Shown here one piece after another: positions 1 through 7,908 of a stretch of DNA of 64,000 nt. Location: contig NZ_SGXC01000003.1 of NCBI RefSeq assembly GCF_004216695.1, positions 434,001 to 498,000 on the forward strand, read 5' to 3'. The stretch is from Pigmentiphaga kullae (GTDB taxonomy: Bacteria > Pseudomonadota > Gammaproteobacteria > Burkholderiales > Burkholderiaceae_B). The translations under genes and the position numbers were made by a program. How positions within the stretch are numbered: position 1 is the stretch's first letter; each line of letters opens with the position of its first letter. The notes beneath the pieces were generated by a model. That model was not told where the DNA came from, made no database searches, and worked only from the letters and a program-made list of their open reading frames with translations.

Positions 1-1
1 C

Positions 2-1315
2 GAGCCCAAGACCTCGCGCGTGGACCGCGACGAATTCGTCAACACGCTGCTGGCCCATACGTCCATGGAAAGCAGCGCGCCCATCAACCTGGTGGCGGTG
101 GGCAACGACGGACGGCCGCGCCAGAAATCGATGCGCGAGATCCTGGACGAGTGGCTGGCCTTCCGTACCCAGACCGTCACGCGCCGCTCGCGCCATCGCC
201 TGGACAAGGTGCTGGACCGCATCCATGTGCTGGAAGGGCGCATGGTGGTCTACCTGAACGTGGATGCCGTGATCAAGGTCATCCGCGAGTCGGATGAACC
301 GCGGCCCGCGCTGATGCAGGCCTTCAACCTGACCGAACGCCAGGCCGAGGACATCCTGGAGATGCGCCTGCGGCAACTGGCGCGCCTGGAAGGTTTCAAG
401 ATCGAGCAGGAGCTCAAGAACCTGCAGGAAGAGCAGGGCAAGCTCGAGGAACTGCTGGCCAATCCGGCCTCGCTCAAGCGCCTGATCGTCAAGGAGATCG
501 AAGCCGACGCCAAGCAGTACGGCGACGACCGCCGCACGCTGATCGAGGCGGCCGAGCGCGCCACCATCGAGGCCAAGGTCATCGACGAGCCGGTTACCGT
601 GATCGTGTCGCAGAAGGGCTGGCTGCGCGCCCGCCAGGGCCACGGCCACGATGCCAGCCTGTTCACGTTCAAGGCGGGCGATGCGCTCTACGGCGCGTTC
701 GAATGCCGGACCACCGATACGCTGATCGCGCTCGGCAGCAACGGCCGCGTCTACTCGGTGGCCGTCAGCGCGCTGCCCTCGGCGCGCGGCGACGGCGTGC
801 CGGTGACCACGCTGATCGACCTGGAAACCGGGTCACGCATCCTGCACATGATCGCGGCGGCGCCCGAGAGCCGCTGGCTGCTGGCCACCGAGCGCGGCGT
901 CGGCTTCGTCACGCGCCTTGGCGACATGGCCACGCGCCAGCGCGGCGGCAAGCAGTTCATGACGCTGGACGAAGGCGACAGCCCGCTGCGCCCCGTGCCG
1001 GTGTTCGACAGCGCCGACTCGCTCGCGCTGCTGACCGACAAGGGCCGCTTCCTGGTGTTCGGCCTGGCCGAGGTCAAGGCCCTGTCGTCGGGCGGCCGCG
1101 GCACGGCGCTGATGGACATCGATCCCAAGGACACCCTGGCCCAGGTGGTGCCGGTCGGGCCGGCGGGGCTGCGGATCACGGGCATCTACCGCAACAAGCC
1201 GCACGAAGAGATCCTGTCCGCCGGCGGGCTCGCGGTCTACGTCGGCAAGCGGGCCCGCAAGGGCCGGCTGCTGGATGCCAAGCCCAAGCAGCCCGTGCTG
1301 TCGCCGGTGCTGTAG
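2..1315 (+). CDS. parC: DNA topoisomerase IV subunit A, C-terminal part (5' end outside window)
   Basis: The visible 437 residues are the C-terminal part of the A subunit of topoisomerase IV, which with ParE unlinks replicated chromosomes. The gene enters from the left edge, so the winged-helix and catalytic-tyrosine region is not seen. The first ~140 residues are the end of the coiled-coil tower (QAEDILEMRLRQLARLEGFK is typical of the family). The remainder is the beta-pinwheel DNA-binding domain. ParC rather than GyrA is chosen because the pinwheel carries a ParC-like RQRGGKQFMTL stretch instead of a clear GyrA box and lacks an acidic GyrA tail. It stops 4 bp before the next gene. Confidence 0.93.
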   Translation, partial: EPKTSRVDRDEFVNTLLAHTSMESSAPINLVAVGNDGRPRQKSMREILDEWLAFRTQTVTRRSRHRLDKVLDRIHVLEGRMVVYLNVDAVIKVIRESDEPRPALMQAFNLTERQAEDILEMRLRQLARLEGFKIEQELKNLQEEQGKLEELLANPASLKRLIVKEIEADAKQYGDDRRTLIEAAERATIEAKVIDEPVTVIVSQKGWLRARQGHGHDASLFTFKAGDALYGAFECRTTDTLIALGSNGRVYSVAVSALPSARGDGVPVTTLIDLETGSRILHMIAAAPESRWLLATERGVGFVTRLGDMATRQRGGKQFMTLDEGDSPLRPVPVFDSADSLALLTDKGRFLVFGLAEVKALSSGGRGTALMDIDPKDTLAQVVPVGPAGLRITGIYRNKPHEEILSAGGLAVYVGKRARKGRLLDAKPKQPVLSPVL

Positions 1316-1319
1316 CGCC

Positions 1320-2408
1320 ATGATGCGGCGGGGGGCGGCGGCGGTCCTGGCGGCGTGCGCGGTGGCGGGGTGCTCCCCCGTCAACCCGTACTACGATTCC
1401 AGCCAGCCGCACCATACGCCGCACGGGTTCCGCAACCTGTACTCGTATGCCCAGCCAGGCACGCTGGATTTCTGGCGCTGGCAGTTCGACCGGTGGGCGC
1501 AGGGCCTGCCGCCGCCCCCGACCGAGTCCCTGGCTCCGGTCGTGGCGGACACCGCGTGGCTGAAGGAGCCTTCGCCAGACGTGCGGGTCAGCTGGGTCGG
1601 ACATTCCACCCTGCTGGTGCAACTGGGCCAGTTCAATCTGTTGACCGATCCGGTGTTCTCCGAGCGCGCCTCGCCCTTCGGATTCATGGGGCCCAGGCGT
1701 CACCAGCCCCCCGGCATCGCGCTGGCGGACCTGCCGCACATCGATGCCGTGGTGATCTCGCACAACCACTACGACCACCTGGATTTCGAATCGGTCAAGG
1801 CGCTGGCGGCCCAGCCCGGCGGCCCGCCCGTCTTCATGGTGCCCCTGGGCGTGGACGTCTGGTTCCGCCGGAACGTGCCCGAGGTCACCGACCTGCGGCC
1901 GCTGGACTGGTGGGGCCAGACGATGGTGGGCGATGCCATCCTGACGCTGCTGCCGGTGCAGCACTGGAGCGCCCGCACGCCCTTCGACCGGAACGTGTCG
2001 CTATGGGGCGCCTGGGCGGTCCGGACGCGCGAGCCCGCGTTCAATTTCCTGTTCGGCGGCGACTTCGGCTATTCCAAGGACATCGCCACCATAGGCGAGC
2101 GCATGGGGCCCTTCGACCTGGCCGCGCTGCCGATAGGCGCCTATGCGCCGCGCTGGTTCATGCGCGGCCACCACATGAATCCCACCGAGGCCGTGCAGGC
2201 TCACCGGGATCTGGACGCCAGGACCTCCGTGGCCATCCATTGGGGTACCTTCGAGCTGGCCGACGAGGCCCTGGACCAGCCGCCCCGCGACCTGGCGCGG
2301 GCCCGCCGCTACGCAGGCGTCCCGTCCGACGAGTTCTTCGTGATGCGCCATGGCGAGAGCCGGGTCTGGCGCGACGGCCGCTGGCTGATCCGCGCTCCAG
2401 AGAATTGA
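1320..2408 (+). CDS. Metallo-beta-lactamase-fold lipoprotein hydrolase (NAPE-PLD/UlaG-like)
   Basis: A 362-residue zinc hydrolase of the metallo-beta-lactamase superfamily. The N-terminus is a lipoprotein signal with lipobox VAGC, so the mature protein is probably anchored to an envelope membrane. The metal motif HNHYDHLD begins at residue 148. Further ligand-like residues occur in GGDFGYSKD and HWGTFE, and WVGHSTLLVQ is typical of the N-acyl-phosphatidylethanolamine phospholipase D-like branch. Start ATG 1320 (or 1323) is chosen because it yields the signal peptide. It follows parC by 4 bp, so it may be co-transcribed. The substrate cannot be told from sequence; phospholipid or lactone hydrolysis are family activities only. 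Confidence 0.85.
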   Translation: MMRRGAAAVLAACAVAGCSPVNPYYDSSQPHHTPHGFRNLYSYAQPGTLDFWRWQFDRWAQGLPPPPTESLAPVVADTAWLKEPSPDVRVSWVGHSTLLVQLGQFNLLTDPVFSERASPFGFMGPRRHQPPGIALADLPHIDAVVISHNHYDHLDFESVKALAAQPGGPPVFMVPLGVDVWFRRNVPEVTDLRPLDWWGQTMVGDAILTLLPVQHWSARTPFDRNVSLWGAWAVRTREPAFNFLFGGDFGYSKDIATIGERMGPFDLAALPIGAYAPRWFMRGHHMNPTEAVQAHRDLDARTSVAIHWGTFELADEALDQPPRDLARARRYAGVPSDEFFVMRHGESRVWRDGRWLIRAPEN

Positions 2409-2490
2409 CCCCCCCTACGCGCTTACGCGCGCCCCCCAGGGGGCGATGCGGGCGGACTGGCGGAGCCAGATCCGCCGCATCCTGGGTCTG
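2409..2490 (+). repeat. Intergenic hairpin repeat, copy a
   Basis: About 82 bp directly after the preceding stop codon. It starts with a C-run and TACGCGC, passes through a CCCCCCAGGGGG palindrome and ends in a GATGCGG...CCGCATC stem closing on CCTGGGTCTG. The same unit recurs at least eight times in this window. Positions ~2498-2526 hold a diverged, reverse-oriented match to the linker found between repeat pairs at 22.9 kb and 28.0 kb. Confidence 0.85.
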
Positions 2491-2569
2491 CATGGTTTGT
2501 CTCGGTGCGGAAGTACCGGGCTCTTGCGCGATGTTGGCGGATGAATGTTGTGCGGAATCGGCATTTGTC

Positions 2570-2605
2570 TTGATTTGGTCATTGAGGCGCTGTATAAAAA
2601 CCCAG
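2570..2605 (+). promoter_or_regulatory. Promoter overlapped by LexA (SOS) box for the HNH gene
   Basis: A -35 element TTGATT (2570-2575) and -10 element TATAAA (2593-2598) are separated by exactly 17 bp. Overlapping the -10 is CTGTATAAAAACCCAG (2590-2605), which fits the proteobacterial LexA pattern CTG-N10-CAG with the AT-rich left half well conserved. Repression by LexA and induction by DNA damage is inferred. Confidence 0.65.
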
Positions 2606-2643
2606 TGAAAGATAGCGATAGGCAATCCATTCAGGAGAAAACT

Positions 2644-3219
2644 GTGGCTCATCTGGTTCTCGCGCTCGATGTCGCCGGCACGCCGGTGCATTGGGTCGAC
2701 ATCGAAAAAGCCATCTGCCTGCACGTGTCGGGCAGGGTGGCGTGGGAACTGGGCGACACCACCGTCACCTATCGCGGGGGCACGAACCGGCTGACCGGGC
2801 TCGTCTCCACCGTCAGCACCGCCAGCATCATCGCCGTGCGCGGCCGCGAGTTCCGCGGCGATCGCTCGGCCTCCATCAGCATCAGCCGCGAGCGCCTGTT
2901 CTCGCGCGACATGCATGTCTGCGCCTACTGCGGCGGCTGTTTCCCCGAGTTCGAACTGACCATCGAGCACGTCCGCCCCGAATCCCGCGGCGGCGCCAAC
3001 ACCTGGGAAAACGTGGTCACCGCCTGCCGCTCGTGCAACCAGCGCAAGGGCAACCGCACCCCCGAGCAGGCCGGCATGCCGCTGCTCTACCTGCCCTATA
3101 GGCCCAACCGCTGGGAAGGCATGATCCTGCGCAATCGCCGCATCCTGGCCGACCAGATGGAATTCCTGCTGGCCGGCGTACCTATTACAAGTAGGTTGGG
3201 GCCCCCCCCTACGCGCTGA
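2644..3219 (+). CDS. HNH endonuclease family protein, predicted SOS-regulated
   Basis: A 191-residue protein with an HNH nuclease fold: CAYC at residues 93-96, IEH with His109, and CRSCN at 128-132, giving a four-cysteine zinc site around the HNH motif, as in McrA-like nucleases. The N-terminal ~85 residues look like the domain that precedes HNH in many uncharacterised bacterial relatives. Start GTG 2644 is supported by AGGAG at 2633-2637; the longer frame to 2545 would translate through its own promoter. The last residues and the stop (PPPTR, stop) come from intergenic repeat b. The LexA-like box upstream suggests a DNA-damage role, but the substrate is unknown. Confidence 0.8.
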   Translation: MAHLVLALDVAGTPVHWVDIEKAICLHVSGRVAWELGDTTVTYRGGTNRLTGLVSTVSTASIIAVRGREFRGDRSASISISRERLFSRDMHVCAYCGGCFPEFELTIEHVRPESRGGANTWENVVTACRSCNQRKGNRTPEQAGMPLLYLPYRPNRWEGMILRNRRILADQMEFLLAGVPITSRLGPPPTR

Positions 3220-3450
3220 GGGGAAGCCCACCCCCTACGCCCTTCGGGCGCCCAGAATGGTGGGCCCCCAGCCGCTACGCGGCAGCCCCCCAAGGGGGCC
3301 AGGACCCGCCTTGGGGCGGCCCGGCGCCGGGTCCCGGGGGGCGATGCGGGTGGACCGGAAGGGAAGCCCTCCCCCACGCCCTTCGGGCGCCCCCTCAAGG
3401 GGGCGGTGCGGGTGGACCGGCGGAGCCGGATCCACCGCATCCTGGGTCTG
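3202..3450 (+). repeat. Intergenic hairpin repeat, composite copy b
   Basis: A 250-bp composite of the window's repeat family, occupying most of the 376-bp gap before htpG. It has two C-run/TACGC starts (3202 and 3229), two CTACGC-type or CACGCCCTTCGGGCGC segments and two hairpin cores, ending with the GATCCACCGCATCCTGGGTCTG-type terminus. Its first bases encode the C-terminal PPPTR and stop of the HNH gene. Confidence 0.85.
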
Positions 3451-3465
3451 GGTGGGGCTGTTATG

Positions 3466-3494
3466 CTTGAAAAAGATGCGCGCGGCCTTATCTA
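3466..3494 (+). promoter_or_regulatory. Sigma32-like heat-shock promoter of htpG
   Basis: CTTGAA (3466-3471) followed after 14 bp by CCTTATCTA (3486-3494) resembles the RpoH consensus CTTGAA / CCCCATNTA, matching 7 of 9 positions in the -10. The -10 lies inside a perfect inverted repeat, CGCGGCC-TTATCTA-GGCCGCG (3481-3501). That hairpin could alternatively end transcription from upstream. Heat-shock control fits the gene product. Confidence 0.6.
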
Positions 3495-3595
3495 GGCCGC
3501 GTGAGCTTTTTGCTTCAGCCGGACAACTTCCTTTCGTCAACCGCCATGCTTGGCGCGCTTTAACCATGCGCGCCGGGATGGGCCTTGTTATTGCC

Positions 3596-5500
3596 ATGAG
3601 TCAGACCAACACCTCCGAAACCCTGGGCTTCCAGACCGAAGTCAAGCAGTTGCTGCACCTGATGATCCACTCGCTGTACAGCAACAAGGAAATTTTCCTG
3701 CGCGAGCTGGTCTCCAATGCGTCCGATGCCTGCGACAAGCTGCGTTTCGAGGCCATCGACCGGCCGGAACTGCTGGAAGGCGACGGCGAGACGGCCATAC
3801 GCGTGGGCTTCGACAAGACCGCGCGGACCATCACGATTTCCGACAACGGCATAGGCATGACGCGGGACGAGGCCATTGCCAACCTGGGCACCATCGCCCG
3901 CTCGGGCACGCGCGAGTTCTTCCAGCAACTGACCGGCGACAAGCAGAAGGACGCGCAACTGATCGGCCAGTTCGGCGTGGGCTTCTATTCGTCGTTCATC
4001 GTCGCGCAGAAAGTCACCGTCGTCAGCCGCCGCGCGGGCCTGCCGGCGGACCAGGCGATACGCTGGGAATCGGCCGGCGACGGCGAGTTCACGATCTCGG
4101 CGGCCGAGAAGGCCGGGCGCGGCACGGATATCATCCTGACGCTGCGCGAGGATGAGGACGACTTCCTGTCGTCGTGGAAGCTGCGCGACATCCTGCGCCG
4201 CTATTCGGACCACATCTCCGTTCCCATCCTGATGAAGAAAGAGGAATGGGACGCCGAGAAATCCGAGCAGGTCACCCGCGACGAGGAAGAAACCGTCAAC
4301 CAGGCCAGCGCCCTGTGGACGCGCAGCAAGTCCGAGATCACCGACGAGCAGTACGCCGAGTTCTACAAGCACGTGGCGCACGACTTCGAGGAGCCGCTGG
4401 CCTGGAGCCACAACCGGGTCGAAGGCCGCAGCGAATACACGCAGCTGTTGTACGTGCCCCGGCGCGCGCCGTTCGACATGTGGGACCGCAACAAGAAGCA
4501 CGGAGTCAAGCTGTACGTGAAGCGCGTCTTCATCATGGACGACGCCGAGCAACTGCTGCCCGGCTATCTGCGCTTCGTGCGCGGCGTCATCGATTCGGCC
4601 GACCTGCCGCTGAACGTATCGCGAGAGATCCTGCAGGAAAGCCGCGACGTGCGCGCCATCCGCGAAGGCAGCGCCAAGCGCGTGCTGAGCCTGCTGGAAG
4701 ACCTGGCCGAGAACCGCAAGGACGACTACGCGACGTTCTGGACCGAGTTCGGCCAGGTGCTCAAGGAAGGCGTGGGCGAGGATGCGGCCAACCTGGAGCG
4801 CATCCTGAAGCTGCTGCGCTTCGCGTCCACGCAGGACGGCACCCCCGCGCAGACGGTGTCGCTGGCCGACTACGTGTCCCGCATGAAGGAAGGCCAGGAC
4901 AAGATCTACTACGTCACGGCCGAGACCTTCGCCGCGGCCAGCAGCAGCCCGCACCTGGAGATCTTCCGCAAGAAGGGCATCGAGGTCCTGCTGCTGACCG
5001 ATCGCGTCGATGAATGGATGCTGTCCTTCGTCAACGAGTTCGACGGCAAGCCGCTGACCTCCATCGCCAAGGGCGGCCTGGACCTGGGCGCGCTGGCCGA
5101 CGAGGAAGAGAAGAAGCAGCAGGACGAGGTGTCGGAAGAGCTCAAGCCGGTGGTCGAGCGTTTGAAGGCCGCGCTGGGAGAGGCGGTCAAGGACGTGCGC
5201 GTGACCTTCCGCCTGGTCGATTCCCCCGCCTGCGTGGTGGTGGACCAGCAGGACATGAGCCAGCACCTGCAACGCCTGCTCAAGGCGGCCGGGCAGGCGG
5301 CGCCCGAGTCGCGGCCCATCCTGGAGATCAATCCGGGACATCCGCTGATCGCCCGCGTGCGGCAGGCCGGCGACGCCGATTTCGGCCAGTGGGCCCGGCT
5401 GCTGCTGGACCAGGCCCTGCTGGCCGAGGGCGCGTCGCTGGAGGATCCGGCCGCGTTCGTGCGCAGCATGAACAGCCTGTTGCTGAGCCAGGCCTCTTGA
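3596..5500 (+). CDS. htpG: Chaperone protein HtpG (bacterial Hsp90)
   Basis: A 634-residue cytosolic ATP-dependent chaperone of the Hsp90 family, full length for the family. The N-terminal GHKL ATPase domain shows [26 protein letters not shown] and [11 protein letters not shown]. The middle domain carries the client/ATP-sensing region ([16 protein letters not shown]), and the C-terminal ~130 residues are the dimerisation domain. ATG 3596 is chosen because it begins the conserved [15 protein letters not shown]. The frame stays open upstream through the repeat to 3257, but that extension is repeat sequence. A sigma32-like promoter lies 100 bp upstream. The stop overlaps the start of the next gene, implying coupling. 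Confidence 0.97.
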   Translation: MSQTNTSETLGFQTEVKQLLHLMIHSLYSNKEIFLRELVSNASDACDKLRFEAIDRPELLEGDGETAIRVGFDKTARTITISDNGIGMTRDEAIANLGTIARSGTREFFQQLTGDKQKDAQLIGQFGVGFYSSFIVAQKVTVVSRRAGLPADQAIRWESAGDGEFTISAAEKAGRGTDIILTLREDEDDFLSSWKLRDILRRYSDHISVPILMKKEEWDAEKSEQVTRDEEETVNQASALWTRSKSEITDEQYAEFYKHVAHDFEEPLAWSHNRVEGRSEYTQLLYVPRRAPFDMWDRNKKHGVKLYVKRVFIMDDAEQLLPGYLRFVRGVIDSADLPLNVSREILQESRDVRAIREGSAKRVLSLLEDLAENRKDDYATFWTEFGQVLKEGVGEDAANLERILKLLRFASTQDGTPAQTVSLADYVSRMKEGQDKIYYVTAETFAAASSSPHLEIFRKKGIEVLLLTDRVDEWMLSFVNEFDGKPLTSIAKGGLDLGALADEEEKKQQDEVSEELKPVVERLKAALGEAVKDVRVTFRLVDSPACVVVDQQDMSQHLQRLLKAAGQAAPESRPILEINPGHPLIARVRQAGDADFGQWARLLLDQALLAEGASLEDPAAFVRSMNSLLLSQAS

Positions 5501-6312
5501 GCCGCGGGGCGCAGCGGTCCGGGCCGGAGCGGCGGCGGGCCGCCGGTCCCAGCGAGCTCGACGAGCCGACGTTCTCGGAAGAGCAGGGCGTTCGCTACCT
5601 GCATTTCGGCAGCCCGTGGATCCAGGGCGCGATGCGGATACGCAGCCCCTTCGCGCTGGAGCTGGAATACACGCGCCAGATGATGGCGTGGCTGCTGTTC
5701 CTCGATCCGCCGCAGGCCGGCGGCGAGCAGGCCATCGGCACGCTGGGGCTGGGCGCGGGGTCCTTGACCCGCTTCTGCCTGAAGCATACCGACAGCCCGG
5801 TGCATGCGGTGGAATGGAATCCCAGCGTGACCGCCGCCTGCCGCGCCTATTTCCGCCTGCCCGCCGACAACGAGCGCTTCATGGTGACCCATGACGACGC
5901 GGGCGCCTGGGTAGAGGACATCGCCAACCGCGGCAGCTGCCGCGCCTTGATGGTGGACTTGTACGACCATGCCGCGCGCGGCCCGGTGCGCGATTCCGTC
6001 GAGTTCTATCGCGGCTGCCGGCGGGTGGTCAGCGCCAACGCCAGCCAGGCCGGCATCGTGACGGTCAACCTGTTCGGCGCCCACGACAGCTACGAACACA
6101 ATCGCCGCAACCTCGATGAAGCGTTCGAGGGGCGGGTGGTCGAGTTGCCGGAAATCGAGGAAGGCAACCGGGTGGCGATCGCCCTGGCCGGTCCGGCCTT
6201 GCGGATCGACGCGCAGGTGCTGCTGGCGCGCGCCGACGAGGTCGAGAACCGCTACGGCCTGCCTGCGCGCAAATGGGCGCGCTCGCTGGCGCCGGAGCTG
6301 GGGCGGTTGTGA
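5497..6312 (+). CDS. SAM-dependent methyltransferase-fold protein, spermidine-synthase-like
   Basis: A 271-residue Rossmann protein of the spermine/spermidine synthase-like class. It shows a nucleotide-binding loop [10 protein letters not shown], an acidic strand end AVEWNPS, and MVDLYDHAA where the aminopropyltransferases carry their catalytic acidic loop. The best start is TTG 5497, which overlaps the htpG stop. An internal ATG at 5632 would remove the conserved [19 protein letters not shown] segment. No SpeD or other polyamine gene is nearby, so true aminopropyl transfer is unproven and many members are uncharacterised. Translational coupling to htpG and a 4-bp overlap with the downstream glycosylase suggest one operon. 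Confidence 0.75.
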   Translation: MSRGAQRSGPERRRAAGPSELDEPTFSEEQGVRYLHFGSPWIQGAMRIRSPFALELEYTRQMMAWLLFLDPPQAGGEQAIGTLGLGAGSLTRFCLKHTDSPVHAVEWNPSVTAACRAYFRLPADNERFMVTHDDAGAWVEDIANRGSCRALMVDLYDHAARGPVRDSVEFYRGCRRVVSANASQAGIVTVNLFGAHDSYEHNRRNLDEAFEGRVVELPEIEEGNRVAIALAGPALRIDAQVLLARADEVENRYGLPARKWARSLAPELGRL

Positions 6313-6818
6313 GCGCCGCGGCGCCGCCCCAGCTCAGCGGTTTTCCGCCGGTCCTGGCGCCCGACGCCAGGGTGCTGCTGCTGGGCAGTTTCCCGGGCGT
6401 GGCTTCGCTGGACGTGGGCCAGTACTACGCCCATCCGCGCAACCAGTTCTGGCGCCTGCTGGGCGCCTGCCTGGAGGTCGAGGCACTGCATCTGATGCCC
6501 TACGAAGAGCGCCTGCGCGTCGCCGTCCGGCATCGCGTGGGCATCTGGGACGTGGTCGCCAGTTGCCGCCGCCAGGGCAGCCTGGATGCCGCCGTGACCG
6601 AAGCCGAGGTCAATCCGCTTGCCGCCTACCTGAAGGTACACGCGCCCCGGCTCGAATGCATAGGTTTCAACGGCGGCCTGTCCTGGAAGCTGGGCCATCA
6701 CCTGGCCGACTACGGCTACCGCGTGTTCCGGCTGGCTTCTTCGTCGCCGGCGGCCGCGATGTATAGCTTCGAGCAGAAGCTGGAGCAATGGCGGCCCCTG
6801 TTCGCATGTCGGTCGTGA
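6309..6818 (+). CDS. DNA-deoxyinosine glycosylase (hypoxanthine-DNA glycosylase, UDG family 6)
   Basis: A 169-residue uracil-DNA-glycosylase-fold protein. The motif LLLGSFPGVASL at residues 24-34 and HPRNQFW shortly after are characteristic of the family-6 branch, which removes hypoxanthine (deaminated adenine) from DNA. SSSPAAAM near the C-terminus matches the second active-site loop. The GTG start at 6309 overlaps the preceding TGA by 4 bp. The 3' end overlaps the end of the convergent LysR gene by 152 bp, an unusually long antisense overlap. Function assignment is by motif, moderately sure. Confidence 0.8.
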   Translation: MSAAAPPQLSGFPPVLAPDARVLLLGSFPGVASLDVGQYYAHPRNQFWRLLGACLEVEALHLMPYEERLRVAVRHRVGIWDVVASCRRQGSLDAAVTEAEVNPLAAYLKVHAPRLECIGFNGGLSWKLGHHLADYGYRVFRLASSSPAAAMYSFEQKLEQWRPLFACRS

Positions 6819-7746
6819 TCTCCTGCTGCAACAGGTCGTCCGTCAGGTGGCGGATCTCCTGGATCAGGGCCTTGCTGGCGGTCGACAGCATGGTGTCGCG
6901 CCGGTAGGCGACGCCTATCATGTGCGTGCTCAGCAGCTTCTTGCCCACCGCCGGCTGGAGCGGCAGTTCCACGATGTTCCCGGTGTGTTTCTCCAGGCGC
7001 GCGGAGTCGTAGCGGGCCAGGCCGATGCAATCGCTCGCCACCAGCGTCGAGCGGAAGAAATAGAAGGAATCGGTGCGGATCACGCTGTTGGCGAAGGGCG
7101 TGCCCTGCGCGCGCATCATCTGTCTGAGCATGACTTCCAGCTGCGAGCATTCCGACAGCACCAGCCAGGGGTAGTCCGCCAAGTGGGCGCCGGTGCCGTC
7201 GAAGGTTTCCAGGATCGGATGGTCGGCGCGCACGAACAGGGCGGTGCGGTCGGGGAAGAGCGGTTCGGACACCAGTTCGTCGGCGTATTCGTCGTCCTCG
7301 ATGCCGACGATGACGAAGTCCAGGTCGCCGCGCAGCAGCGGGCCCAGCATGCTGCTGCGATGGCCGAACCGGTAGTTCACCGTCAGCCGCCGCGCGCGCT
7401 GCGTCAGGTTCAAGGTGGCCTTGGGCAGAATCTGGTTCTGCAGCAGGCCAGGCACCACGCCCACGTTGACCTCGCCCGTCGAGACGTCGCGCAGCGCGCG
7501 CGCTTCGCTTTCCAGTTTTCGGAACTCGGCGTCGACCAGCTTGGCGCGGGTATAGATGGTTTCGCCAAACGACGTGAGGCTTACGCCGCGCGCGTTGCGG
7601 GTGAACAGTTCCACCCCCAGGGCTTCTTCCAGGTCTTGCAGGTCTTTCGTCAGCGAAGGCTGCGAGACGTTCAGGTGAATGGCGGCCTTGTTGATGCTGC
7701 CGAGTTCGGCGATGGCCAGGAAGCGTTTGAGCGTGCGCAGGTTCAT
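6667..7746 (-). CDS. LysR-family transcriptional regulator
   Basis: A 359-residue LysR-type regulator. The N-terminal winged helix (MNLRTLKRFLAIAELGSINKAA, residues 1-22, then SQPSLTKDLQDLEEALGVELF) is followed by a periplasmic-binding-fold effector domain to about residue 305. The last ~45 residues are Arg/Ser/Pro-rich and lie over the 3' end of the glycosylase gene on the other strand; family members usually end near residue 305-310, so this tail is unusual. It is divergent from the M24-TctC-dioxygenase operon across 162 bp, the usual arrangement for a LysR activator of a catabolic operon. The effector is unknown. Confidence 0.9.
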   Translation of the reverse strand: MNLRTLKRFLAIAELGSINKAAIHLNVSQPSLTKDLQDLEEALGVELFTRNARGVSLTSFGETIYTRAKLVDAEFRKLESEARALRDVSTGEVNVGVVPGLLQNQILPKATLNLTQRARRLTVNYRFGHRSSMLGPLLRGDLDFVIVGIEDDEYADELVSEPLFPDRTALFVRADHPILETFDGTGAHLADYPWLVLSECSQLEVMLRQMMRAQGTPFANSVIRTDSFYFFRSTLVASDCIGLARYDSARLEKHTGNIVELPLQPAVGKKLLSTHMIGVAYRRDTMLSTASKALIQEIRHLTDDLLQQEITTDMRTGAAIAPASARSYTSRPPATKKPAGTRGSRSRPGDGPASRTGRR

Positions 7747-7756
7747 GGTGCCAGCA

Positions 7757-7773
7757 TATCAATATTTCCGATA
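7757..7773. promoter_or_regulatory. Possible LysR binding region in divergent promoter
   Basis: TATC (7757-7760) and GATA (7770-7773) form a short inverted repeat 11 bp upstream of the LysR start, and ATAGCT recurs at 7771 and 7802. This fits the AT-rich dyad sites of LysR regulators but is short; weak evidence. Confidence 0.3.
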
Positions 7774-7908
7774 GCTGGTAGAGAAAATTGTATTTGTTGT
7801 CTATAGCTAGCCTACGTATTCTGTCGCCCATGACGAGAGCCCGCCGCGTGCGGGCGCCAGAACGCGAAAGGCCGGGCCGCCGCTGCCCGGCCGGTGGGAG
7901 AGACAGCA

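Noticed and set aside
3257-3595. Upstream extension of htpG giving a 747-residue protein
   Set aside because: The extension is repeat sequence with low-complexity residues; the conserved HtpG start and a heat-shock-like promoter lie downstream.
3560-5341. A 593-residue minus-strand frame opposite htpG
   Set aside because: Typical antisense shadow in high-GC DNA; composition and codon pattern are mirror images of htpG and no domain is visible.
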